A stretch of DNA of 64,000 nt from Varroa destructor (taxonomy: Eukaryota; Arthropoda; Arachnida; Mesostigmata; Varroidae): positions 17,159,557 to 17,223,556 of the forward strand of contig NW_019211456.1 in assembly GCF_002443255.2 (NCBI RefSeq), in the 5' to 3' direction. The notes under the pieces are model-generated. The model searched no databases. It worked only from the letters and a program-made list of their open reading frames with translations, and had not been told where the DNA came from. The translations under genes and the position numbers were made by a program. Below are positions 47,001 to 57,675 of the stretch, piece after piece. Positions within the stretch are counted from its first letter, which is position 1. Each line of letters opens with the position of its first letter.

Positions 47001-50000
47001 ATAGCGACAAATTAGAATAGAGGTAAGAAAACTGTCTTGTGTCGAAACGAGTATAGTTCATAGCTGTTAGCTCGATCGGCATTGTATCGTCGGCTTGGCT
47101 TTTGCATAATGCAGATCCGTCAAAATGGCTATCGTAGCTATTGTATGGATAGTAAACAGCCAGCTATTGTGTATGTATTAGGTAAACGTCATTAGACATT
47201 AGAGGATCTATTTAGCTCAATTCATTAGCTACCTAGTCAGCTCGTAACGCTAATATGAACACCATTGCTACGACCCAAACGCCACTCGAAGTCAGCCACC
47301 ACTATACAGGAGGCAAATGATCGTCTCGAGGTAGCAGACTAAGCTCGGGATGAAGTGTCATAACAGGAACGACATGGCCATTTACCTTCTATACATAGAA
47401 TGCTATTGATGATTGAAAAACGGCTTGTACAAGGAAATAATTCTATTGATCAGTACAATTTCCGTTCGCAGGTTTGTTAGAGTGGCATAAGGTGGAACGT
47501 CGGGTCGTCATCCTCATCACCGTTACTATAGCCATCGCTTCTCTAATAGCCGAACCCAATACGTTGGATCTGGGTTTATTGCTAAAAATTATATAAGCAT
47601 TGCATCTGACACTGTTCGAACGTACCAAAAATGGCGCTGGTTATTATCTTTTGTCGGTCGTGTGGGCAAAAAATCATTACAGTCTGCTGAACTCCACGAT
47701 CAGGGGGTGTACACTATACCAGAATGAGAAAATCACCGTTACCCACAGATGTTTGAGACATGTACGAACTCATAGATTTCATTTTCTAATGAAGTGATCG
47801 TGTGACGTATTTTCGTTCGTTTCGCAGCGTTTCGATTTAATCTACAAATCGATGTGACTCTATCTGTGAGTATGCCGAAAGTATAGGTTGTGTACTGCAC
47901 TTTTATGACAGTACTGCTTTACCAACCAGATTGGGGTCCTAGCAATGGATCCTCATGTTCACCTGTAGTTCTTGCGTGTCATTAGTCTCCCCGTTATTTG
48001 TATCGAGTTAACCGTTCTTTATGTCGTATTCCGCAACAACAACGACAACAGCAATAATACAGGGTATCTTTAATTCGAAATTGTGTCACGCCGAATTTCA
48101 TACGTCCTTGGCAAACGAAATAGGTTCCTTTGCCGTATCACAAAAGCGTCAATGCTAGCTCTACTAATTTACCGTAAAAAGCTCTACCAGATTGAGTAGA
48201 ATGTCTACTTGCGTATCGAGGTGTTTCAACGAGCTTTAGCTAAGATAAGAGACTAGTCTATTGGGATCTGTCACTAAGACGTATCCAACCTAAATCATGT
48301 TCTCATGTTTGTTTTGCATAAATATATACGCTCTTCACGTTAAGGTGCTGATAGAGCGATTCTCATCCGAAGCTGCTCTCGAAGCGGGGTCGACCCACTG
48401 GCTCAGTCCAAACTACGTTCGTACAAATTGTCATAGCAGCAAAGCCGTTCAGAAAAGAAACTGTTTTTGTTATGGTTAGACACACAATTTTCACACAACT
48501 TCCCCATTTAGAAGAGGGAACAAATGATTCCTCAGCGAAGTGGGCACATATTCTGATAATCTCATAGGGCCTCCCGTTAGTTGATTGCTCACAGGACAGT
48601 TCATACATGATTTAAACCGTTACATGCGATGATGATGATGAAATGATTCACACCCTACGGTGGTCGTGACGCCACATGCTCCGAGCGTAAACTTTTAATA
48701 ACATAAATAAGCTTAGATGTTTTTGGTCGTTTCACTTTGTGGAAAATCGAGGAAAGAAACACTTATCAGATTTAATCTCTAGAGTGCCGACGTAAGCCAA
48801 TAAAGCTTTTTCCGTCCTTTAATCACTCCTCTGAGTCTCTTGTGGAGTACGCCTTTGAAGTATAACAATAGTTTTCAATCATAACCCTTTTTAGTTTTAA
48901 TGGTCTTATTGAGCCTGTGAGAACGCGGCGTTACATCACATTCGGTATTGGATACAGCGAGAACAAGTAGCAAGTATTTGAAGTGCGTATGTACTAATTA
49001 AGCACTTATCTGGCCTTCTCCCAGGCGAACGTTTAACAAGTTTCCCAGCTACATTCTCCTTTTTAGGCCTTATGTAATCTTATACTTCGTCCTCTACATT
49101 ATAAAATTACAATACTTAGTAATATAGTATTTCGATAAATCTGTTTGACGGTCAGCTTCAGCACAGGATCACACATCAATCAATTATCGACTACCGTCGA
49201 AGGACTACGGATGCGAAACAGTTAAAAATAGACTGTACCATAACTATGCGAATTTGTTTTAACGAGCTAGGCACATCATTCACGTCGATATACAGTCCTT
49301 TAATTTACCTTCGTTTGCTTTGAAACGTGATACAATCCATTTGCTACTAGTCCAACGAATGACCTATTCTGTCCTTAACTCGCTTTTCTTTCTGGTTTTT
49401 TGTGCCTTTAACTGACTCGTCGTCTTCCCGATAGATCGTCTAGCTTTTACCATCCTTCTTTTCCGCTGATGCTCCGTTTCATTGCAGTTGGGTTGAAAGC
49501 AACTGAGGCGAAACGCCTTTAGTGTATACTCCCCAGCGGAAACAGACGATATGTCTCAAACTCCCTCTTGCGTACCAGTCCGGTCAGTTCCTCACGCTTC
49601 TTGAATGATGCTTTCTCACTCAGACTCTCCATTCGTCGGCATTGAAGCTAGTTACTTAGCTTCGTAGATATCATCATCTATGAGTTTGACCTTATGGTTC
49701 TCACATATAGATGCGCACACGCCTGTACTTATTCAACGAGAATTGCTATCACTGGTTGCAACTCGTTTCAAATTTTCCTCAGAACCTACAGAGGGCGGCA
49801 GAATCCTCAGTTTTGATGACTACTGGGTGGTCCAACAGCTCGAGGGATAGATCTCCCATCTGCCGGACTCAAAGAAGAATACATTTCCGGGATTCGAATA
49901 TCTTTTTCCCAAGTCGAATTGAGACGAAATCATGTCCAGTACTATACACCAGTTGATGAAAGTGATTGCACTGCCAGCGGGGCTTAGTGTCCAGGAGGAA

Positions 50001-50441
50001 ATTCACTGATGAGGAGCCGTCCTGCGAAAGTAACGCTACCCGTTAGTTCCTATCTAATGGAGGGTCCACTCGATAAAAATCACGACCCGTTTAGCTTTCA
50101 AAATTGAAATGTAAATACTCCCGTTTTTAAATGAAAAATCGTATTCTTTTCGCCAACTTTTTCAATTGGTTTACTTTACAAATCGATTATAAATACATAA
50201 GTTATTTACTACTTAATTACTCAATCCTATAAGTGCGCATTGTGCAAAATAGTTCTTGCAAATATATTTACCTCAAAAAATCTAATGGCTATATTAGCGA
50301 AACGAAAATATGGAAATAAAATTATCACTGTTGCTTGGATTGGAGATATAAAATTATTGCGGTTAGTATGCGTATCCAGGAAGCGAGACAAAACCGCGTT
50401 ACTTTAGGGGCCGCATCTTAGATAGGCATCCCTCTTACAAG
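41065..50441. other. 9.4-kb stretch without a supported gene
   Basis: AT-rich background with modestly GC-richer parts at 44.2-44.7, 45.5-45.8, 46.1-46.3 and 46.8-47.1 kb. The minus frames 44193-44477 and 44453-44716 contain a Gly/Val/Cys-rich hydrophobic run but start at TTG/GTG-type codons, overlap in different frames and have no motif. 46852-47082 minus is Arg-rich. (GAT)4 lies at 48628-48639. Two words, CATGGCGGTG and ACTCGAAAAGC, occur in the same order near 45.66-45.71 and 46.17-46.21 kb, which is within chance. Nothing else stands out. Confidence 0.45.
48628..48639. repeat. (GAT)4 trinucleotide repeat
   Basis: Four perfect GAT units followed by GA; short and low interest. Confidence 0.85.
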
Positions 50442-50460
50442 TTTTTTTTTTTTTTTTTTT
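50442..50460. repeat. T19 homopolymer
   Basis: Nineteen consecutive T residues. Could be the reverse-complemented poly-A tail of a retroposed sequence, but no source body or target duplication was recognised next to it. Confidence 0.95.
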
Positions 50461-53400
50461 CTTTAATTAAATGACGTCCTGCGCATTCGTATGATTCATT
50501 TACTCGTCAAGCCAGCTTATAACACGATTCTAGTATAGCGGCAGGAATTACTAATCAACGATTCGTTTGGTTCTCCTTCCCTAGTCTACGGCTCATAGAG
50601 TGCGTATTGTTTTGAACAAAACCAAAACACTCTAAAATCAAGTGCGACGTTGCTTCACCGCATCGGTCGAATTCTCAGAGCTACTGGCTAGAGAAACAAA
50701 GAACAGATGTGCGGGTTACCACGGACGAGCGCCGTGAACGGAAACGGTAGTATATTAATTGCAGCATCTCTGATCTGAGGAGTTCCCGCTCCTGCAGTAC
50801 AAACATCCTTAGACACAGCTTCCTATAACTCGATGTACAACTTGGTAGATTTTCTATAGAGACATATATGTGTACTAGTGAACGTAATCAGACCGGACGT
50901 TGGCGGCGCCCACCCCACCTTTTAATGATATCGCCAGATCTCTGACGTACACATATTGGCGCTGTCTGTAGGATATTTCGGAGTCTGGAGCAGGATATTT
51001 CGCGTGCACTGAGCTAATGCATTAACTGTGTCTGTCTGCCCCTAGCGATGGACCAGACGAGGATTGAGTAAATATGCGCTAGAAGCAAAACAGTTTCATA
51101 TTCTTTGCGGCCTGGGTGATTTCTCACACATTCCAAGATGTTCTCAAGGCTCCACGTACGAACAAAGTCCATCGTCAACCGTGTGAATCAGTAAGGAGAT
51201 AAATAGTGGGCACGTGTCAGCGCCGAAATAGCAGCTGCCGCAGTATATTCTTCGTTGCGTGAATCTACATGTAAATGGCTACTGGAGCCGAGTTGCATAA
51301 GAAGAGCATTATAAAAACAAAAAAGGAAGCTCCAGAATGACCACTTGTGTTAATATCGCTCACACAATCTGAATTGTTTGTGATAGTGGGATCGATGTAT
51401 ATTAACTTTTTTATAAACGAACATTATTTAACAATTTAGCTATTGTTATAAACAGAAATACGGCAGGTTTATGTGTGGCTGACATCAAGCGAAGAGTTTT
51501 GTTATTTGAAATCAAGTTGTTTATGTTATATGTATTTAGTCGTCGTCATATAAACCAGATTTTCTGGAAAATTTAAAATAGATTTTCGCAATGATTGCAC
51601 ATGTTCCTTAATTACAATTAAGGAACTTAATTACAGGATTAGTTACACGATCTCGTATTATGAGGAATCTTTACAACGTATGGAAAATTGTCGTCACCAA
51701 ATCGATGCCGTCCGCATACGACCCTATCATTGATATGAACTCGCCCGTAGCTGACTTATTTTTTCACAGTTGACTTGTATCTATTCATACTAAGCCGTTA
51801 CATTAACGCGCTTGTTTATTACTCGTCCATAAATTTGCGCAGTTGGCACGCGACACTTCGCTCACCGGTTCATAATTTAACATGAATGTCACCTTTGCAC
51901 CAGTCATTTCTGTCCTTTATCCCTCTTGTCTCGGTAGCCTAAGCGCCGCACCAAACCTCTTCTAGGTAATTTCTCGCACCTCGGGTGTGTCAACCTGAAG
52001 TTCATCTCTTCACTTCAGATAACTCCAATTCGAACTACGTTACATGTTAATGCACTATCGGTAGTTTCTCTAGCGATCAATGGCAGCTTCTCCTGTCCAT
52101 GTCAGGCACTTCTGAGCTTAATCCGTCCAGTTCGTACCTTTCGTTAGAAGTGGGTTGACGAGCAAACATGTACCACCCTCCAAGTGCGTTTGGGACAGTC
52201 TCACAAATATGAGTGCGCGCTAGCATACACATTTGGGTCTAGATCGCAATTGTTCTGTCTTTCCCTTCCTGTACTATAAAAAAAAAGGAGCTGCTGCATG
52301 GTCAGCACCGGTACTCACAGCCCGGTTAACTGCCGTACATAGCATCCAAAAGCGTAGATGCTTGATTTTGGGGCACGCACTCAGGAGGAGTCCATATAGA
52401 CACCGCACATTGCTCTATACGGTAAGCAACTTACGTCGCAGGACTTTCACTCAGCAGAGGTAGGGTTTAACAGTGTCGATCATCCTATGTAAGGCAGTAT
52501 CCTCCTCAATTATCTGATACATTTGTTGCATCTTATATAGAGGCACATGAGCATATTACAAATATGCAATCTTTCACAAAATTTTCAACAACTGATTGAA
52601 CAGTTCTAATCACATTATTCAACATGTTAAATATATTAAACATGTTAACTCGAACGCGTGGCTAGCTTTTCCCCGCCAATGTACATTTCGTAGAGATCCT
52701 CGTTGTTTAAGCTGTTGTCAGTAGCCTGGCATTGCTTTTGGTGTTGGGGAAATCTGAAATCTTTACAATGTGGTTCATTTATATTATACAATTCACCTAA
52801 GTAAACCTTGAAAAACAAAAATTGTTTACTCTTAGTGCTGAACTTGTACCTTAGCCACCCTCTAATATAAGTATTGTTGTACGTCTGTCTTTATGAGATA
52901 GTGACTATAACTGCCAGGATATTAGTATGTGTCTGTTCTTCTACACTTTTTTTTCTTCTATTGGTCAGATCTTTTGCTCACCCTACGCCCGCCCTTTGCA
53001 TAAGCCCGTCTGTTCCCCACCATCAGGAGCACTGCGTTCTCATCTTCAAGTCACAGGGGAATCGAAATGAAATCAACGGCAGCTCCCACTCCGCCCCAAT
53101 CGCCCCGATATTAGGCACTACTAAGCAGTATTGGAGCCTTCCGTCGGCATTGCTTTTTCCGTCTCCAAGTTCCTGCTATCTCCAAGACTCACTATGCCCT
53201 CCTTCTGTTTCATTTCTACAATGGCACACAAACTCACTCTTTTTCTATTCATCTGTATATCTCTTACCGTGCCCAAGACGAGCGTAGCGCTATTCTACAG
53301 GGAGTTCAGGTTTGAGGAGGCACTCAAGAACATTTGTCATGACTTAATTGCACCGACGGCAGCGCAGGGCTAACAGTAGCGGCGTCGTCAACTACGGCGG

Positions 53401-53948
53401 CAACAGCAGCACATAAAAAAGTCATACGTCGAACAGTACAGCATTCGACTTATGAATATTTATATTCCATTTCACCCGGTTTCGCTTGAGCACGTTCCTG
53501 GTCTCCCCCCTTGCCCAGTCAAAGTCGGGTCGAAATCGTCCTCCTTCGTCCACTCTACATATATCTCGAGGATATCCCACTTTTTCCTAATCTCCCTAGA
53601 GACAGGTAACGTTCATAGTGATGGTAAACGATGGCAAAATGGGGAGATAGTGGTGGCAAGTACTAAGCAGTAACGAATTTGCGAAGATGGCACACCGACA
53701 CGACGATGATGATCTCTGGTGATTTGTATCTTGTCATTTTTGGATGACTGTTGCTGAGAGCTGTTAAATACAGATGGTTAATTGTTTAGGCAGAATGAAT
53801 GACTTTATTGATACATCTGCTTCTGCTTAATGTAAACTTTTTTTTTTTCTAACTAAATATTAGGGCCACGTAGCCATAACTAATTTGGGGCGTAATTGGG
53901 ATACCTGCTATTACAACGCTGACTAGAAATTACACGAACGAAAAAACG

Positions 53949-53949
<1 letters not shown>
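50461..53949. other. No supported gene; small palindromes and a pyrimidine-rich tract
   Basis: Includes an imperfect hairpin near 50595-50632 (outer arms AGAGTG/CACTCT, inner TTGTTTTG/CAAAAC), the 11-bp palindrome at 51603-51626 and a cluster of ACATGTTAA words near 52622-52650. The 137-codon plus frame at 52874-53287 lies in a strongly pyrimidine-rich tract, which removes purine-starting stop codons by composition, so it is not accepted as coding. T11 lies at 53838-53848. Confidence 0.45.
51603..51626. repeat. 11-bp perfect inverted repeat, 2-nt spacer
   Basis: GTTCCTTAATT (51603-51613) and AATTAAGGAAC (51616-51626) flank only AC. TTAATTAC then repeats just downstream. Borderline relative to chance in AT-rich sequence; it could be a cruciform-prone spot. 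Confidence 0.75.
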
Positions 53950-53980
<31 letters not shown>

Positions 53981-54022
53981 GTGTGTGTGTGTGTGAGTGA
54001 CGCTGTATATACACACACACAC
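53950..54022. repeat. Compound microsatellite (TA)14 - (TG)8 - (AC)6
   Basis: A TA run at 53950-53978 is followed by CT, then (TG)8 at 53980-53995, 15 bases that end in TATAT, then (AC)6 at 54011-54022. The TG and AC tracts are complementary and could fold as a 12-bp stem. Likely highly mutable; no gene overlaps with any confidence. Confidence 0.92.
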
Positions 54023-54484
54023 GCGCATTGATTTAAGCAATTGTTACCATTCGGCCTGCGGGTAACGTCTGCCCTTGTTAGGCAATTGCAGTTTGCTTTT
54101 CCCACCGGTTTTCACGATTCGATTCGAATGATTTTCTTCGATTATTTAATTATTCTGAATTAGATATTGTTATAACAACAGTCTTAATTAATTGAATCAA
54201 TTATCCCATTTTTCCGCTATAATTAGGCCGTTGATATGCCACCATTGACTCACTGAGTCTGGGGTTATCTGCTTGTTTCAAGACGAAATTACCTTTGCCC
54301 TTTAGAAATATCGTGCAAATAATGAAATAATGAATAAACTAATGAATAATTAATAATGAATAAAGTAATGAAATATAATAAAATAATGAATAAAAATGAA
54401 GCTGCTCAGCCATACAACTTAAGAATATGAATATATGTATTTTTCCAGAAATTTCTCACCTTAAAAATATCAGTTTTGTTTTGT
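54023..54484. other. AT-rich, degenerate AATGAATAA-type repeats
   Basis: Bases about 54319-54400 contain many imperfect copies of AATGAATAA/TAATGAA, a decayed minisatellite-like tract. No coding potential. Confidence 0.6.
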
Positions 54485-54524
54485 TTTGTGAATAAAAACA
54501 AGGGACGCTCTTTTTATTCACAAA
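54485..54524. repeat. 14-bp perfect inverted repeat with 12-nt spacer
   Basis: TTTGTGAATAAAAA (54485-54498) is the exact reverse complement of TTTTTATTCACAAA (54511-54524); the spacer is CAAGGGACGCTC. Arms this long with a short spacer are not expected by chance in 64 kb. It could be a tiny foldback (MITE-like) remnant or a short hairpin RNA. It lies just after a TTTTG triplication (about 54475-54488). Confidence 0.85.
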
Positions 54525-54811
54525 TTAATTTTATACCCATTGTCAAGAGTTCAAAACATTAAACCAGTTTGTATATTATATAAATTCTTAGCCATTATTG
54601 AGCTGTTATTAGGCCTAGAGAGATAAGGGATTAGAAAAATGGTTGGTATTTTTGGCATATTAGACCCTTTTCGACATAGCGTTTTCTCGGCATATCCTGA
54701 ACACGCAAAAACCACTATAATCGATTGGCCTTTCTATACATGGATCAAATCATATTAAAAAAACGTCAGCTGGAACCAGTGTCTAGCAGCATTTACCAGG
54801 ACAGAAAGAAG

Positions 54812-54834
54812 TATATATATATATATATATATAT
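54812..54834. repeat. (TA)n microsatellite, 23 bases
   Basis: Uninterrupted alternating T and A; same class as the tracts at 30562 and 53950. Confidence 0.95.
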
Positions 54835-55595
54835 GCACTAGTAGAGATCGTAGCGTTCTGCGCTCACAGTTTTTCCTGCTTAGGAGCAAGTTACTTCCAG
54901 CTGGCTGTTGCAATAGCAGTACTAGCTATGAGCATTAGAAGGAAACTTGACAAACCTGCCCAAATCCCGTCCATTTGCTACCACAACATACAAGGAAATC
55001 CTCTTTGCTTTCTAACAGCACAAGAACCGTTTTACACATCATCTTCACCAGAACCTTCGCCGAAAGGCTTGAATAGAAACGAGTAATGAAGTACTTCCAG
55101 GAGCACCGAGTTCTGGTTGCATGCCAACCGGGACCCGCCCTCTGAATAAACAGGCTATAACCGCATCCTTTAACTCATTCCGCAGGCTCTGCGTGTTCTA
55201 ACGGGCCTATGTCCTGGAATTGGGCGGGGAATGGTGCCTAACGGCGCGAGAGAGCAACATCACATTGAATACTCGTCGATGTCCTGCACTCAGATGGCAT
55301 TGCACAAACAGAAGGCTTTCTGATTGCGAATCTAATGTCATCCAACGCCTGCGAAAGCTGTCGGAACGCACTGCGCTTTCGAGCAGCATCAATGATGTAA
55401 TGAGATCATAAGCTCGGGAAGTACGCTAATGGACGTTTTACGCGTGAATGCCAACAAGTCGTTGGCCAGCAAGTTTGGCTAGGTTTTCTAATTCCTCCTA
55501 GCTTTTTAAATAAACTTCCTTTTTTCTGTCTCTTCTTTTCTAATCTATTTTATCCAGTCTCAATGAGGCGCCATTCTCAACGTCTTCAGATAATG

Positions 55596-55613
55596 AAAAA
55601 AAAAAAAAAAAAA
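55596..55613. repeat. A18 homopolymer
   Basis: Eighteen consecutive A residues after TAATG. Could be a retroposon tail, but no flanking target duplication was recognised. Confidence 0.95.
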
Positions 55614-57285
55614 CTATTATCGATAGACAGAGGTGAACAGTTGCATAGTTAAACCTAAACCGTTACAGCAACCGGCACTTTTGTGGGCTAATTTTTTAAA
55701 AAATTACTTTCTTTTTTAACCCATGCCATTTGCAAGCACGTAATGGCAAAGGCGCCATAGGACAATTTCGTGCTCGGTTTCTGGTTATCTAACAGATCTG
55801 CGTGAACACGTCATATATCTGTCCTGAAGATTTTATTTTCGCATTGACCGATTAGGTTGCTCACCAAAGCAATGTAAAGTGCTATATGAAGACACACAAT
55901 TGAACGCAAATTAAAAAACAATATTTGTATAGTATCCTAGATGAATCTTTTTCAAGTGTTAACAACTCACTGGGATCATATTTTTGAAGTGTGTTTTGTC
56001 CGGTTGTGAAGGTCTACGGTAACGAACTCATATTCGAAATGTATTTAAATTACTTGCACTGACTGTCAACGGCGCCAGAACTGGAAGATTCGATACAAAC
56101 ACGTTTGCGTAGGTTGTATATAATCATAGAAAATAGATTAATTGTTTTCGTTATTGACGCGTCTATACGGATTCGTCATGATTTCATTGGTCATCTGCAA
56201 CTAAATATCTACTTATCCGTTCAAAGCAATCACTAACGGCCGGGATATGGCGTGCATAGAAGGTTGAAACGAAAAAGCCGGTCTTCACAGTCAAAAAGCT
56301 TTTCAAAAAATCGACAGTCTATATGGCCTATATATCTGTGTATACTCCAACTCGTTTAGGGATATAGAATAAATACGTGTGCGTAAATGCTGTTGTCGTG
56401 TGTAAATGCCAACCATTTCGAAAACGGTTTTAACGATCGTTGTGTTTCTTTACGTGTACGTATTCTTTTCTGAAATACGTACGCAGACTCTAGCGTAAAT
56501 TGAGCTAAATTGCCGATGAACCTTTTACGCAGTTGTCCTAACAATTTTTGGGAGTTCGTAGAAAAAAAAAGAGAACAAAATGTAAAGGCTGTTAAGTTTT
56601 TCGAGCACAGCATTAGCTTTCAAAACAAAGAATTGACATTTGTTGCGATAGAGTCCAACCTGGTCTCTTTCCCGGTTAACAATTAACTTTCTAGAAACTA
56701 GCCATGTTCCTATATTGTTGGTTTAACTTGTCGATTAACTTAACTTGAAGATATAATTTGAAAAATCGGTCAAGTTTCGACGAGGCAACAATAGCACAGT
56801 AACTGCTTAATTTTATTGGAAACACGGGACAGTTGATGCGGAGGAATATGCCATCTGTCCGACGCTAAGAATAAAAGCTATTAAAAGAACAAAAACCATG
56901 TAGTCGAGCTTTTACGACACAGATAATATAGGAGAGTCACGCAACCTACAAACAGTGCAATGGATTTAGCCGAACAGGGTAATGGGCGTTTAGAATATCT
57001 GCGTAGATGAAATAGAGACAGATAAGTGTTTGTATCTGAATATTCATGGGTTAAAGTTAGCGCATAATGTACATGCGTGGCGCTGTGGTCAAATGATGAG
57101 AGGCCCTGGGCCCCCATACACATGTGTTTTGATTTCTAGTCATTGCACGAGCACTTAGATTATGGCAGTTACTCTCACAGAGTGGGCATTTATTGCTATG
57201 AGTATGCGACTAAAACACTTCTGATATAGTGGTATGATGTTCGTACCATGTCCTAAGGCTCGCGAACGCTACCACATGGCTGTTT

Positions 57286-57303
57286 GCCGCCGCCGCCGCC
57301 GCC
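57286..57303. repeat. (GCC)6 trinucleotide repeat
   Basis: Six perfect GCC units about 280 bases upstream of the promoter candidate at 57587. GCC/CGG tracts are commonly found in 5' UTRs and promoters. Confidence 0.95.
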
Positions 57304-57586
57304 TACCAGTGACCAGTTTACCAACGTATGATGTACAACGCCATGCTGGATTCCAGGAGGCCAGTGAATAGCGCGACTAGTCCTCAACAAGCGCAATATT
57401 TATAATCATGATTACTGCTGTACTAACGATGTTTCATCGTAGGTGGCTTCTTTCGCTCTCCCTCCCAACATCGTATACACCCATAATAGGCGCATCAACG
57501 CAAGGACACGCACGAATATATAACAAGGCACGCATACAGGCGTCCACGATACCGTACATATGTACAGATAAATAGGTATTGATGTA

Positions 57587-57622
57587 TATAAATAGGGAGA
57601 GTTTCAAACAGCGGGAACAGTG
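57587..57622 (+). promoter_or_regulatory. TATA plus initiator-like core promoter candidate
   Basis: TATAAATA (57587-57594) fits the TATA consensus. An initiator-like ACAGTG places its A at 57619, 32 bases downstream of the first T, close to normal TATA-to-start spacing. A GC-rich, CpG-containing block follows (57.6-58.1 kb). No convincing first exon was found: the plus frame at 57896-58138 starts at a non-ATG codon. TA-rich strings are common in this window, so the match may be chance. Confidence 0.22.
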
Positions 57623-57633
57623 GTGCCACAGTG

Positions 57634-57675
57634 CAGTACAGAGGCGAGTTATGCATCTAGCTGGCGCCTGTACTG
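57634..57675. repeat. Imperfect hairpin just downstream of the promoter candidate
   Basis: CAGTACAG (57634-57641) pairs with CTGTACTG (57668-57675). An additional GCG/CGC pairing (57644-57646 with 57665-57667) across a 2-nt bulge leaves an 18-nt loop. If the nearby promoter is real, it would lie in the 5' leader. It may be chance. Confidence 0.5.

Larger units (their letters stand above)
54525..57285. other. No supported gene; microsatellite, A18 and chance frames
   Basis: Contains (TA)n at 54812-54834 and A18 at 55596-55613. The overlapping 61-63 codon frames on both strands at 55207-55411 lie in a small GC-richer patch and have no motif. Minus frames 56356-56613 and 56881-57123 are unremarkable. 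Confidence 0.45.

Noticed and set aside
50006..50029. CTGATGA ... GAAA, the conserved core of a hammerhead ribozyme
   Set aside because: Stem II has a G-G mismatch at its second pair, stem III fails at the A15.1/U16.1 neighbourhood and no stem I forms with either possible cleavage site. The core motif alone is expected several times in this window.
52874..53287. 137-codon plus frame rich in Ser, Pro, Leu and Phe
   Set aside because: Starts at TTG within a strongly pyrimidine-rich tract. Lack of stops follows from composition, since all stop codons contain purines.
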